Source: Candidatus Heimdallarchaeota archaeon
GTDB taxonomy: Archaea; Asgardarchaeota; Heimdallarchaeia; JABLTI01
DNA length: 64,000 bases
Reading direction: 5' to 3'
NCBI GenBank assembly: GCA_018238155.1
Contig: JABCTZ010000032.1
Span: 298,491-362,490, forward strand
Shown one piece after another: positions 25,835 to 34,587 of this stretch (its first letter is position 1; every line of letters starts with the position of its first letter). Position numbers and translations under genes: made by a program. The notes beneath the pieces were generated by a model that saw only the letters and a program-made list of their open reading frames with translations, searched no databases and was not told the DNA's origin.

Positions 25835-27079
25835 ATGAGGAGAAAGCTCTCATTGGAAACAGATGTTGCAATTGTTGGTGCAGGACCAATAGGAACTTTA
25901 GCTGCGATTCAAGCACGTAGAAATGAAACCGAAGTAATTGTACTTGAACAAAGAGCGAAAATTGGTTTTCCTGATCACTGTGCGGGACTGATAAGCAAAA
26001 CTGGCTTGAAAAAAATCGGTTTAGATTCATTACCAAAATCAATAATTCAAAGTGAGAAAATAATTGGAGCGAAATTTTATTCTCCAGATGGTACAAACTT
26101 CAAAGTAACAAGAAATAAAACACAAGCATTAGTTGTGGATAGAACACTATTTGACCAATATTTAGCTAATAAAGCTGAAAGCTGTGGAGTAACAATTTTC
26201 AGAAATTCCAAAGTAATTGATCTTCAATACAAAAATGATATCAAAAAAACAACCTTGAAAATTAAGGATAAATTACATCCATCTTCTCCTCTAAAATCAT
26301 TGACTGCCCCAATAACAATCATTTCAGAGGGAAGAACTGGAAGACTAGCTAAAAGCATTGGATTTAATTCACCAAAGAAAAAACATCGATTATCAGGAAT
26401 TCAGTATTTAATTGAAAATGTATCTGAACTTGATACTCAATTTGTAGAGATGTATTTTAGTAATTTTATCTCCTCTGGATTCTTTACTTGGATAATTCCT
26501 ATTTCAGAAAATACTGCCAAAGTTGGTTTAGCAACTAGTGATAAGGATGCTGTTTTTAGACTCAATTATTTCCTGAAGAAATACACAATCGTAAAACACA
26601 GATTTCAAAAAGCAAAGATTATCAAAAGATACGGTGGTGAAGTGATTGTAAATGGTTTAATGAAGAACACTTCAACAGATGGGATAATGGTTGCTGGGGA
26701 TGCAGCAGGACAAACAAAAGCAACAACAGGCGGAGGGGTCATTACAGGTGGATTAGCAGGGATAATTGCTGGACAAGTTGCTTCATTAGCTATTCAAGAG
26801 AAAAATAATTGTAGTAAATTTTTGAATAAATATGATACGCAGTGGAAAGCTATTCTAAGAAATCAATTAAAAGCAATGTCTCTTTTCAGATGGTTGTTAA
26901 ATAGATTGACTGATGAAGCATTTAATAGAGCTTTTAAAACTGCAGTAGAAAATGACTTGGGAAAATTGATAGAAAAGAAAGGAGACATCGATAGTCAAGC
27001 TGAAATAATTTTATCTTTGCTTAAAGAACCCGCTGTGATTAAATTAGCTCTTAAATTGCTTCCAATGATACAATTTTGA
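25835..27079 (+). CDS. Geranylgeranyl reductase family FAD-dependent oxidoreductase
   Basis: Predicted to saturate the isoprenoid chains of archaeal lipids or a similar polyprenyl substrate. The 414-residue protein opens with the dinucleotide motif DVAIVGAGPIGTLAAIQARR, then FPDHCAGLIS, the cysteine-containing segment typical of digeranylgeranyl-glycerophospholipid reductases. The second FAD motif is GIMVAGDAAGQTKATTGGGV (about 287-306). It stands alone between divergent pth2 and a convergent dehydrogenase. Family members act on several polyprenyl substrates, so the exact one is not fixed. Confidence 0.88.
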   Translation: MRRKLSLETDVAIVGAGPIGTLAAIQARRNETEVIVLEQRAKIGFPDHCAGLISKTGLKKIGLDSLPKSIIQSEKIIGAKFYSPDGTNFKVTRNKTQALVVDRTLFDQYLANKAESCGVTIFRNSKVIDLQYKNDIKKTTLKIKDKLHPSSPLKSLTAPITIISEGRTGRLAKSIGFNSPKKKHRLSGIQYLIENVSELDTQFVEMYFSNFISSGFFTWIIPISENTAKVGLATSDKDAVFRLNYFLKKYTIVKHRFQKAKIIKRYGGEVIVNGLMKNTSTDGIMVAGDAAGQTKATTGGGVITGGLAGIIAGQVASLAIQEKNNCSKFLNKYDTQWKAILRNQLKAMSLFRWLLNRLTDEAFNRAFKTAVENDLGKLIEKKGDIDSQAEIILSLLKEPAVIKLALKLLPMIQF

Positions 27080-27138
27080 AAAAGGGTGATTTCTTCTCGA
27101 GAGGAATTTATCTCTCTAGAGAAGATTATTCAAGTAGA

Positions 27139-28158
27139 CTATTCTTTCCATATTTTTGCAGTGTTACAAGGAACTGATAAATCTATCATTGTTAGTAAAC
27201 CAGCTTTTGCTTTTACTATTTTGGGGATTAAATTGACAACCATTGATGCAGTTCCAACATCACCATGTACTCCACCTTTGATGATTTGCTTAATGTTTGG
27301 GATTCCGATGATTTCTACACTATCAAACTCTTCATGATCACCAGAGTATGCAATGAAATCAAGTACCAAAATTTCTTTTCCTTCTTTTTTAGCTATACCT
27401 TTACTGTGTAAACCACAAACATGTCCTTTTGGAACTTCAATATTATCATAGAAAAATGCTTTTTCAGCAATCTTTGCTATAGGTGGTAATTCAATGAATT
27501 CATCAAGTTCGAGTCCCAAAGCGGCATTAATCATTTGCATTGATTCTTCAAGACCAACGTGACCTGTGATTTTCTTTTCAGCGATTTTTTTCTCGAACTT
27601 TTCTTTATTTAACCCGGTACCTATTTTTATTTGGAATGGTATTCTTCTTTTGCTTGAATTCATCATTCGTGTAATGGTTATTTTTTCTACTACCTCGCAA
27701 GGTGCAGTTAGCATAATGGGTAAAAGTTCCATCAAGTAACCAGGATTGATGCCAGTGCCAACAACAGTTGCATTTTGCTTCTTAGCTGCTGCATCAACTT
27801 TTTTCGAAAGTTCAGGATGAAAAGCATAAGGATAAGCTAGTTGTTCACAAAGTGAAATGACATTTACACCCATGCCTACAACTTCAAGTATCATTGGAGT
27901 AATTTTTTCTAAGAATGAAGACGTAGCAATAATTACTACATCAATATCCTTGGTTAGAACTCGCTCAAGATCTGAAGTGATGACAAGATCAGAATCTATT
28001 TCTATACTTAAAATGTCAGTAATTTTCTTTTCTTGGAATTCTTTAGCTATATCAATAACTCCAACTAAATCAATGTTTTTTCGTTTTAAGAGTAGTTTTG
28101 TAACTATTTGACCCATGGGTCCAAAACCGACTTGAATTACTTTGAAAGGTTTTCCCAA
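27139..28158 (-). CDS. 2,4-diaminopentanoate dehydrogenase-like (DapB-fold) oxidoreductase
   Basis: NAD(P)-dependent oxidoreductase of 339 residues. The N-terminal Rossmann fold begins KVIQVGFGPMGQIVTKLLL, and DVVIIATSSFLEKI lies where dihydrodipicolinate reductase-like proteins have their TRPxxx loop. The GTGINPGYLMELLPIMLTAP segment and GHVGLEESMQMI are typical of the clostridial 2,4-diaminopentanoate dehydrogenase (ornithine fermentation) group. No other ornithine-degradation genes are nearby, so the substrate may be a related 2,4-diamine or amino acid. It has its own promoter region downstream of the candidate small RNA on the same strand. Confidence 0.75.
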   Translation of the reverse strand: MGKPFKVIQVGFGPMGQIVTKLLLKRKNIDLVGVIDIAKEFQEKKITDILSIEIDSDLVITSDLERVLTKDIDVVIIATSSFLEKITPMILEVVGMGVNVISLCEQLAYPYAFHPELSKKVDAAAKKQNATVVGTGINPGYLMELLPIMLTAPCEVVEKITITRMMNSSKRRIPFQIKIGTGLNKEKFEKKIAEKKITGHVGLEESMQMINAALGLELDEFIELPPIAKIAEKAFFYDNIEVPKGHVCGLHSKGIAKKEGKEILVLDFIAYSGDHEEFDSVEIIGIPNIKQIIKGGVHGDVGTASMVVNLIPKIVKAKAGLLTMIDLSVPCNTAKIWKE

Positions 28159-28248
28159 CGATAATCAGCTCATCTTAAATTTAACTAAAACTAGTTTGTA
28201 AAGTTAGGTTATTATTTTTTCTACTGTTATTCGAATGTCACTAGAATG

Positions 28249-28325
28249 AAAAAATGGCTCAGTTACCCCAGATTTCGATCATTGTCTGCACAGACTAGCG
28301 AGACCGTACGTCACATCATTGCCAA
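28249..28325 (-). ncRNA. Candidate C/D-box-like small RNA
   Basis: A GC-richer patch in an AT-rich 249-base spacer. On the minus strand it has a terminal stem TGGC (28324..28321) with GCCA (28258..28255). A C-box-like ATGATGT follows the 5' stem, and a CTGA D box (28262..28259) immediately precedes the 3' stem, as in a kink-turn. Six T residues follow (28254..28249). A TATA-like ATATACTTAA (28357..28348) lies about 25 bases before the 5' stem. Internal C'/D' boxes are degenerate (ATGATCG, CTGT). The guide sequence before the D box is about AATCTGGGGTAA. The C box deviates at the last base, so this is a candidate only. Confidence 0.45.
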
Positions 28326-28407
28326 ATAAGACTATGGAAAAAGTAACTTAAGTATATTGTTTCAAGTCAAAAGTAATTTCCACTCTTTTAACAACAAATA
28401 ATTTAAA

Positions 28408-29121
28408 ATGAGCATTGCTAAAGTTCTCATGTTGCAAATGACTCCTCCCAAAGAAAAATCGCAAGTATATCTGCCTATCTCAAAAGTGTATGATCAGATT
28501 GCTGAAAGTTTTGATACAAAAAGAAAACGACCGTGGGAAGAAGTTTGTGAGTTTATTGAGACAATAGATGAAAGTAATCTAGCATTAGATTTAGGTTGTG
28601 GGAACGGGCGTCATTCTAGATTATTATTGGAAAAAAATATTGATACAGTAAGTATGGATGTTTCATTTAATATTTTAAAAACGGCATTAGAAAATGAACT
28701 CTCTTCTGTAACCCAACTTCTAGCTGGTGTAATTAATGCTGATGTAAATGACTTGCCATTTAAGGACGAATCTTTTGATCGAATAATTATGATTGCCGTT
28801 TTTCACCATTTGACTAACTTACAAGAAAGAAAACACGCTCTAAAAGAAATATCTCGAATAATGAAAAGAAAAGGACGCATACTGATAAGTTGTTGGCTTA
28901 GAACTCATCCTAGATTCGAAAAAGAAGATTTGAAGGAAATCATTGAACGAGGAGAAAAGGATGTCCTTGTCCCATGGACTATGCCTAATAAAACAAAAAT
29001 AATGAGATATTATTATCTATTCGAGGAAAAAGAATTGGAAGATTTGATCAAGAGTGCAAATTTAAGAATCATTTCAAATAGAGAATCTTTTCACAATTTA
29101 TTCATAATAGCTGAAAAATGA
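28408..29121 (+). CDS. Trm9/ALKBH8-like SAM-dependent methyltransferase
   Basis: A 237-residue class I methyltransferase. It begins with the VYDQIAESFDTKRKRPWEEV pattern shared by eukaryotic Trm9 and ALKBH8, which methylate the carboxymethyl group of wobble uridine in tRNA. The SAM-binding ALDLGCGNGRHSRLLLEK follows. The motif III region is FDRIIMIAVFHHL, and RILISCWLRTHPRF matches the later Trm9 segment. The activator Trm112 is not in the window. Its spacer from the diaminopentanoate dehydrogenase-like gene contains the small-RNA candidate. Confidence 0.8.
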   Translation: MSIAKVLMLQMTPPKEKSQVYLPISKVYDQIAESFDTKRKRPWEEVCEFIETIDESNLALDLGCGNGRHSRLLLEKNIDTVSMDVSFNILKTALENELSSVTQLLAGVINADVNDLPFKDESFDRIIMIAVFHHLTNLQERKHALKEISRIMKRKGRILISCWLRTHPRFEKEDLKEIIERGEKDVLVPWTMPNKTKIMRYYYLFEEKELEDLIKSANLRIISNRESFHNLFIIAEK

Positions 29122-29153
29122 GTTTTCTTTCAATTTTTTTTACCTAAAGACAC

Positions 29154-29171
29154 ACTCTTCTTAAGAAGAGT
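29154..29171. promoter_or_regulatory. Perfect 18-bp palindrome upstream of the pilin gene
   Basis: ACTCTTCTTAAGAAGAGT is a perfect palindrome between the Trm9-like stop and the first pilin-like gene, about 78 bases before its start. It could be an operator or a bidirectional terminator; no T run follows it. Confidence 0.5.
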
Positions 29172-29198
29172 TTATTTTGAAGTAAGGTATAATATATT

Positions 29199-29229
29199 AT
29201 TAGAATAACTAATAGAATATTATTCTAAT
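29199..29229. promoter_or_regulatory. Inverted repeat just upstream of the pilin start
   Basis: Arms ATTAGAATAA (29199-29208) and TTATTCTAAT (29220-29229) are perfect complements with an 11-base loop, ending 20 bases before the ATG. It may fold in the mRNA leader or be bound by a dimeric regulator. Confidence 0.4.
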
Positions 29230-29248
29230 TTATTGGTGGTACCACCCG

Positions 29249-30418
29249 ATGATTAAGAAGATAAAAAGACTCTACAGTCGACGAAAAGCAATAAGCCCTG
29301 TGATTGCAACAATTTTATTAATAGCTCTTACTGTTGTAGCGGCAGCAATTGTTTATTTTGTTGTCGTTCCAATATTCAATACAACCAAATTAGATGCTAC
29401 AGTAATGAAAATTAAAGATACTGATCGGGATTCATTATTTAATCAAATCGAAATTCAATTCGTAAATACTGGAACCAAAAATATCAACATTACACAAGTG
29501 ATTATTTGGACTTGTGCTCAAACTGAGCTTGACGATGAAAATCTTTGGCTTGCTCATGAGGGATGGACGTTTGATTTTCCTGAAGACTCACTTATTCAAC
29601 CATCTGAAATTGATTCTGTGGTGCTAAGTGGAACCTCACAGATTGGTTTGTCTATTTATGAAATTACCTATTTTAGATTGGAAATTGACTATGCAGGGAT
29701 GAAATATGCTTACATTACGGACTGGGTTAGAGTGAGTGATGACTATTTAGATTTAAGTGATTTACTTTCTGGTTTTGAAACTTTTAATTTAACTGCAGCA
29801 GGTTTTGGAGGAACAGTTGATGATGAAGATAACGACCCAAATAACTATTATACTGATGATTCTGGCGATTTCCAATTGGTTAATATGTCAATAAATCTCT
29901 TGCCAGTATTGAATGAAACAGAATATATTCCATTTTTAGTTACTAATGATATCGTTGTTTTTCCATCCGATCAAGCTAGCTTTGTTTATGATTCTCAGCA
30001 GAAAATAGATTTCTCTTCAACACCTTTTAGAGCTAAAAAATTCTTCATCTTGGGATTAGCTGGATCGTGGGGAGATAATTTTCCTACTAATAGTTGGGCT
30101 CTGAATGTAACTTTTGAATACACAGATGGAAGTTATGTTGATTTTCTCCTTGGTCATGAGTACATTGACGATTGGTATTATGCATCCAATTCGGATACAT
30201 CACCTACTGGTTCTGCTGAATGTGTCTGTGCACCTTATGGTTTGATAACTGAATTAGATTTAGGATTGCAAATAGAAGGGAGCAGTTCAGGAGCACATCT
30301 TCATACCCATTCAACTAGATTCTACTTTGATTACTTTAAGTACGTAAAATCAATCACTTTTACAGATCCAAATAATGATGACTCAGGTCCACACTTATTA
30401 TCGCTAACCTTTGGTTAA
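29249..30418 (+). CDS. Large type IV pilin-like surface protein (Pilin_N)
   Basis: A 389-residue protein. The short basic N-terminus (IKRLYSRRK) is followed by AISPVIATILLIALTVVAAAI, a class III signal with a hydrophobic assembly helix. Prepilin peptidase would cut after KA. The residue-40 to 190 part is a beta-rich domain, and a C-terminal domain (about 255-389) has GLAGSWGDNFP, HEYIDDWYY, and an HLHTHS histidine cluster. The ribosome binding site is GGTGGT. Its neighbour is a full-length paralog. At this size it is more likely an adhesin or minor pilin than a simple filament subunit. A role in attachment is inferred. Confidence 0.85.
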   Translation: MIKKIKRLYSRRKAISPVIATILLIALTVVAAAIVYFVVVPIFNTTKLDATVMKIKDTDRDSLFNQIEIQFVNTGTKNINITQVIIWTCAQTELDDENLWLAHEGWTFDFPEDSLIQPSEIDSVVLSGTSQIGLSIYEITYFRLEIDYAGMKYAYITDWVRVSDDYLDLSDLLSGFETFNLTAAGFGGTVDDEDNDPNNYYTDDSGDFQLVNMSINLLPVLNETEYIPFLVTNDIVVFPSDQASFVYDSQQKIDFSSTPFRAKKFFILGLAGSWGDNFPTNSWALNVTFEYTDGSYVDFLLGHEYIDDWYYASNSDTSPTGSAECVCAPYGLITELDLGLQIEGSSSGAHLHTHSTRFYFDYFKYVKSITFTDPNNDDSGPHLLSLTFG

Positions 30419-30577
30419 ATATCTATTTTGAGCTTGCCATTATTTGGAAAGTTCAGATATTTTCCTCTTTTTTTCTTACCTCAAGGCGAAAGGATTTATT
30501 TTAGTAGTAAATATAATATTAGTGTAATCTATTTATGTATAAAGTATCATTTCCAACATTTAATGGTGAGCCACTTC

Positions 30578-31741
30578 ATGCTTAAAATAATGAAAAAAAT
30601 TATTAGAAAAAGAAAAGCAATAAGTCCTGTAATTGCAACAATTTTGCTTATAGCTTTAACTGTGTCATCAATTGCGTTAGTCTATTTTGTTGCTATTCCT
30701 TATTTGAATAGCACACAGATTTTTGCTTTTGTGAAGAATGTTAGAGATACAAACAAAGATTCAAGATACGATGAAATTAAGATTATTGTTACAAATGGTG
30801 GAACAACTAATATTGAGATAACTAGCATTTTCATTTGGTCTGTTCCAAAAGGTCTCCTTGAAGATCAAGATAAATGGGTTAGACATGAAGATTGGGCTTT
30901 AAAAAATCCATCTGATAATCGGGTCGCTCCTTCAAGTCCAAAGGAAATGACTGTTGTTGGAACCGATCAAATTGAGCTGTCAATAGCAGAACAGACTTAC
31001 TATAGGTTAGAAATCGAATATGCAGGACAAAAGTATGCCTATGTTAGCAATTGGAAATTACTAAATAAAGAAGCTGATCTCTCTGACCTGTTATCTGATT
31101 TCAAATCTTTTGATTTACAAACATGGGCTTTAGAAGGAGCAATTGATATTCATTGGCCTACAAATAATTATAACACTACAGGTGGCTCAGAATTTGGTCC
31201 TCTACTAGCAAATCAAACTATTTATTTACCAGTTATAAACGAAACAACATATGTACCATTTGCTATTACTGGTAAAGTAGTTATTTTTCATTCAATAATG
31301 GGTACTTTAACCGATCAACCAACTATTCAACAAATCAATAGAACAAGCAATCCCTTCAAAGCTAAAAGATTCTTTATCTTAGGTTTAACAGGTTCATGGG
31401 GTGATAATTTTCCAGTAGGAGCAATTTCATTAACTCTAAATATCACATATACAGATGGTAGTTCTTCAATTTGGGAAATGGGTCATGATTATATTGATGA
31501 TTGGTGGTATAGTTCAAATGCAGATTCGCCTCCAGATTATATCTCGGGATGTATTGCTTCTCCACATGGTTTGGTAACAAATATTGATTTGGGTACACAA
31601 GTTGATACACCTCATGCACATTTACATACTCATACTGCAGGATTTTATCTTGACTATTACAAATATATTCAATTTATTACCTTCGTAGACCCAGGAAATG
31701 ATGAATCAGGTGCACATTTATTATCCATAACTGCCGGATAA
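30578..31741 (+). CDS. Large type IV pilin-like surface protein, paralog of the preceding gene
   Basis: A 387-residue protein when the ATG at 30578 is used; GGTGAG lies seven bases before it. The frame extends upstream to 30428, but that would put about 50 residues before the secretion signal. It has RKRKAISPVIATILLIALTV at the N-terminus and the same C-terminal features as the previous gene (GLTGSWGDNFP, YIDDWWYSSNAD, HLHTHT, ESGAHLLS). The two C-terminal domains are clearly homologous, and the middle regions diverge. Tandem duplication of a large pilin-like surface protein is the simplest reading. Confidence 0.85.
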   Translation: MLKIMKKIIRKRKAISPVIATILLIALTVSSIALVYFVAIPYLNSTQIFAFVKNVRDTNKDSRYDEIKIIVTNGGTTNIEITSIFIWSVPKGLLEDQDKWVRHEDWALKNPSDNRVAPSSPKEMTVVGTDQIELSIAEQTYYRLEIEYAGQKYAYVSNWKLLNKEADLSDLLSDFKSFDLQTWALEGAIDIHWPTNNYNTTGGSEFGPLLANQTIYLPVINETTYVPFAITGKVVIFHSIMGTLTDQPTIQQINRTSNPFKAKRFFILGLTGSWGDNFPVGAISLTLNITYTDGSSSIWEMGHDYIDDWWYSSNADSPPDYISGCIASPHGLVTNIDLGTQVDTPHAHLHTHTAGFYLDYYKYIQFITFVDPGNDESGAHLLSITAG

Positions 31742-31782
31742 AATAAGATTTTCAACAAAGATTTAGTTGTTAATCTTTCTCT

Positions 31783-32562
31783 TTATTTTTTGTTTTCTAA
31801 TAAATAATCAAGATAACGAGGTTGCTTTTTGTTCATAATCTCTAGAACTTTGAGATCCACACTAATTGCATCATTTGAGAAGAGAATTTTACCCCATTGT
31901 ATTGATTCCCCGTGTTCAGCTTCTCCTTGTAGAATGTTAAGTCCATCACAGATGTATAAATCAAAAGGAGCAAATTTCTGCACTGCTTGAAAGATTTCTG
32001 CAACAGATTTATGTAAATCCTTGTGTAGTTTATCTCTTTTATGTGAATCTTCATTCAATTTGTACATTTTCTTTTGTGGTAGACCAAAGAAGTTCTTTAT
32101 TGCATTTGAAAGGAAAGTATCTCCTTCATCATCGTCATAAAATTTGATTACAGGCATTGAAATTTTTAGATCCATTTGTTGTAAATATTTTGGGAGATAG
32201 TGTTTTACACCTGAATTTAAGATTACTTCTGTATTCTCGTAAGTATCTATATCGATAAAATTCACATCATATTTTTCTAACGCTTCTACAAGACCTGTTA
32301 TCTGAAAATTATCTGTTGCAGATGATTTACTAGTTGATCCTTCTCCAATTATGATTTCTTCTGCATGAGCTTCTGCTAGAATTTCTACTGTACTAGTAAT
32401 AATATCAATTGAGGTAGTAAATGGTGCTGGTTTTGGGTACCCCATATTTGGTTTGATAAAAACTCTCTGATTCGCTAATAGTTTTTTGTTATAATTTTCA
32501 GCAATCCAATTTGAAAGTTTTTTTTGTAATTCTTTTGTGTTATTAAGTATATGAGTGATCAA
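31783..32562 (-). CDS. DUF362-family protein
   Basis: A 259-residue protein of the DUF362 family. The diagnostic features are the RVFIKPNMGYPKPAPFTTS segment (about 34-53), AEEIIIGEGST (about 72-82), and the later YICDGLNILQGEAEHG. Many DUF362 proteins carry ferredoxin-like clusters; here there is only one cysteine, so no cluster. The function is unknown. It ends the minus-strand pair that starts with the DHH phosphoesterase, separated by 12 bases, and is probably cotranscribed with it. Confidence 0.8.
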   Translation of the reverse strand: MITHILNNTKELQKKLSNWIAENYNKKLLANQRVFIKPNMGYPKPAPFTTSIDIITSTVEILAEAHAEEIIIGEGSTSKSSATDNFQITGLVEALEKYDVNFIDIDTYENTEVILNSGVKHYLPKYLQQMDLKISMPVIKFYDDDEGDTFLSNAIKNFFGLPQKKMYKLNEDSHKRDKLHKDLHKSVAEIFQAVQKFAPFDLYICDGLNILQGEAEHGESIQWGKILFSNDAISVDLKVLEIMNKKQPRYLDYLLENKK

Positions 32563-32574
32563 TTTTCTATCACG

Positions 32575-33561
32575 CTATTTCAATTGCTTCTGGATTTCAT
32601 AATCTAGCAAGTTAAGAAATTTATCCCAATGCTCGTACTTTATTGTTGCACCCGCAGCTGCGGGATGACCACCACCAGACCCTCGTACTTCTTTTGCAGC
32701 TTTCCTTGCAACAAGATTAAGGTCAATATTTTCATCTCTACGCCTAATCGATATAGATATTTTTTTTCCTTTAGTATTTCCACAAACACCTACTGCTTTA
32801 TCTTTAACAGAAGCAGCAAATAATGCTCCTTTTCCATTGAAACCCCCTCCTGTTGGAATATCTAAAATATAGCCCAAGTTCTTTTTATTTTCAGCCTGTT
32901 CGTGAACATATTCTCTAACAGCTCTTTCAACAACCGAACCTCGTAATGCCCTTTCTACGAGATTGTTCAAATCGCTGGGTAACATCCCTAATGCTAACCT
33001 TTCAATAATACTTCTTTTCATATTTAGATCATCAGAAGTCGGGATTTCACCTAATGCTTGCACAATTATTGCTGCTTGAAATGCGATGCTTCTCGCATCA
33101 AAATCACGTAATACTTTTTTTGCAAAAGGTGTATCCATCGCGTAATCTCCAACGGCACCGATTGCTGCGAGGATTTTCTGTTCCCATCCTAATTTCTTCT
33201 CAAAATGGAGATAAGCTAATTCTGCTGCACATCCATCCTCTCGATGGACTACTGTTGTAGCAGGAATATCATTTTGGTGCATTCCTTTAGGCAAAGGATG
33301 ATGATCAATATAGATAATTTCAACACCTAAATTTGTTAATCGTATCATTTCAGCAAAGATTTTTTTTAACGACCTATCATTTAATGCAATATCAGTAATG
33401 ATTATTCGCTCTGGTTTATCTCGTATTCTTCTCAAATCATCATCTAAACTTATTGGATTAGTTAACCATATTCTTGAACCAGGAATTGCCGCTAATGCAA
33501 TTGCTCCTGATGTTATTCCATCACAATCACCATGACACATAATTATCGTTTGACCCATCAA
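32575..33561 (-). CDS. DHH/DHHA1 family phosphoesterase (RecJ-like)
   Basis: A 328-residue metal-dependent phosphoesterase. The metal ligands are visible in CHGDCDGITSG (about 8-18), TDIALNDR, and the YIDHHPLPK (DHH) motif at about 92-100. The C-terminal DHHA1 domain ends with RGSGGGHPAAAGATI, the GGGH motif that binds the substrate backbone. Archaeal relatives act as single-strand exonucleases at replication forks or as nanoRNases. Which one applies cannot be told, because the GINS-binding features of RecJ/GAN are not evident. It precedes the DUF362 gene. Confidence 0.85.
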   Translation of the reverse strand: MMGQTIIMCHGDCDGITSGAIALAAIPGSRIWLTNPISLDDDLRRIRDKPERIIITDIALNDRSLKKIFAEMIRLTNLGVEIIYIDHHPLPKGMHQNDIPATTVVHREDGCAAELAYLHFEKKLGWEQKILAAIGAVGDYAMDTPFAKKVLRDFDARSIAFQAAIIVQALGEIPTSDDLNMKRSIIERLALGMLPSDLNNLVERALRGSVVERAVREYVHEQAENKKNLGYILDIPTGGGFNGKGALFAASVKDKAVGVCGNTKGKKISISIRRRDENIDLNLVARKAAKEVRGSGGGHPAAAGATIKYEHWDKFLNLLDYEIQKQLK

Positions 33562-33675
33562 TACAACACCTGATTGAACTTTATAAAGATAATTTTCTCT
33601 TATTTATTATATGAAACAATTATTTTAAATGAATGTATGGCACGTTAAAGTGAAAAAAACAGGAATGTTGTCTGT

Positions 33676-34587
33676 GTGTTAAAATTCATTGTTCATATTG
33701 GCTGGAAATTAAAACCAAAACCAAGTGCATTCATTCTTTATATTGAAGATGAAGAAAGCGGAAAAGAGCGAGTTTATGATCTTACTCCTGGAAATTATCT
33801 TAACATTCGAGTGAGTGCGCCCAAGAAAAAATTTTGTGTTGGTTTCAGTTCGACAAATGGTGAGCATCTTCCATGCCCAACCGGTGAATTAGTTGAGAAC
33901 AACAGAATGCAATGTCAATCGTGTTCATTTAATGAATTTTACATTTGTCGTGCTATCTGTCAAGGAGATTTCTGTCATCCATCAAGCAATGAAGCTAAAG
34001 ACCATTGTTGGAAAACAACCGCTTGTGTTTACTTGACCCATATTGCAGGTAAGATTAAAGTTGGTTCTTCAACTAGTCCTCTTAGACGTTGGTTAGGTCA
34101 AGGAAGTGATGCTGGAATTTGTGTTGCTGAAGGGGTTGGTCTTGCTCCTCGAGCTTTAGAACATCAAATCGGTTTAAAATTATCTTTACCTTTAGCTGTT
34201 CGAATAACTCAAAAAATGAAATTCCTCGGAAAATCTATTGAAAAGAATAAAATTTATGAGGAACTGCTTATTGCAATTGATAGTATTTATAGTTCAATGA
34301 AATCTGAAATTCTCCTACCTAGAGACAAGCTTGAAGAAATTACTTATCTCAATTCTTATCATGGAAACATACCTGAGATTAGTGCCCGACCTTTAGTTAA
34401 GAAAATAACCGATGATATTTTTGAGCTAAGTGGTGAAATTGTAGGGGTAAAAGGAACTATTCTTGTTCTAAAAAATGGCGCAACATACTATACAACAAAC
34501 CTATCCTCTCTTATTGGATTATACGTTGATATTAGTGAGGAAAAATCGGAAATGAAAGGACAAAAAAGTTTATTCGATTTTGTTTAA
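33676..34587 (+). CDS. DUF2797 protein with GIY-YIG-like core
   Basis: A 303-residue protein starting at GTG. It carries a cysteine cluster (CQSCSFNEFYICRAICQGDFC, about 93-113) that could bind zinc. Then comes CVYLTHIAGKIKVGSSTSPL and RRWLGQGSDAGICVAEG, the hallmark of DUF2797, whose core resembles a GIY-YIG nuclease fold. Catalytic residues typical of active GIY-YIG nucleases cannot be confirmed. It overlaps the convergent membrane-protein gene by 18 bases. The function is unknown. Confidence 0.75.
   Translation: MLKFIVHIGWKLKPKPSAFILYIEDEESGKERVYDLTPGNYLNIRVSAPKKKFCVGFSSTNGEHLPCPTGELVENNRMQCQSCSFNEFYICRAICQGDFCHPSSNEAKDHCWKTTACVYLTHIAGKIKVGSSTSPLRRWLGQGSDAGICVAEGVGLAPRALEHQIGLKLSLPLAVRITQKMKFLGKSIEKNKIYEELLIAIDSIYSSMKSEILLPRDKLEEITYLNSYHGNIPEISARPLVKKITDDIFELSGEIVGVKGTILVLKNGATYYTTNLSSLIGLYVDISEEKSEMKGQKSLFDFV

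Noticed and set aside
27086..27337. Small plus-strand ORF of 83 residues after the geranylgeranyl reductase
   Set aside because: It lies almost entirely opposite the 3' end of the diaminopentanoate dehydrogenase-like gene and looks like its shadow.
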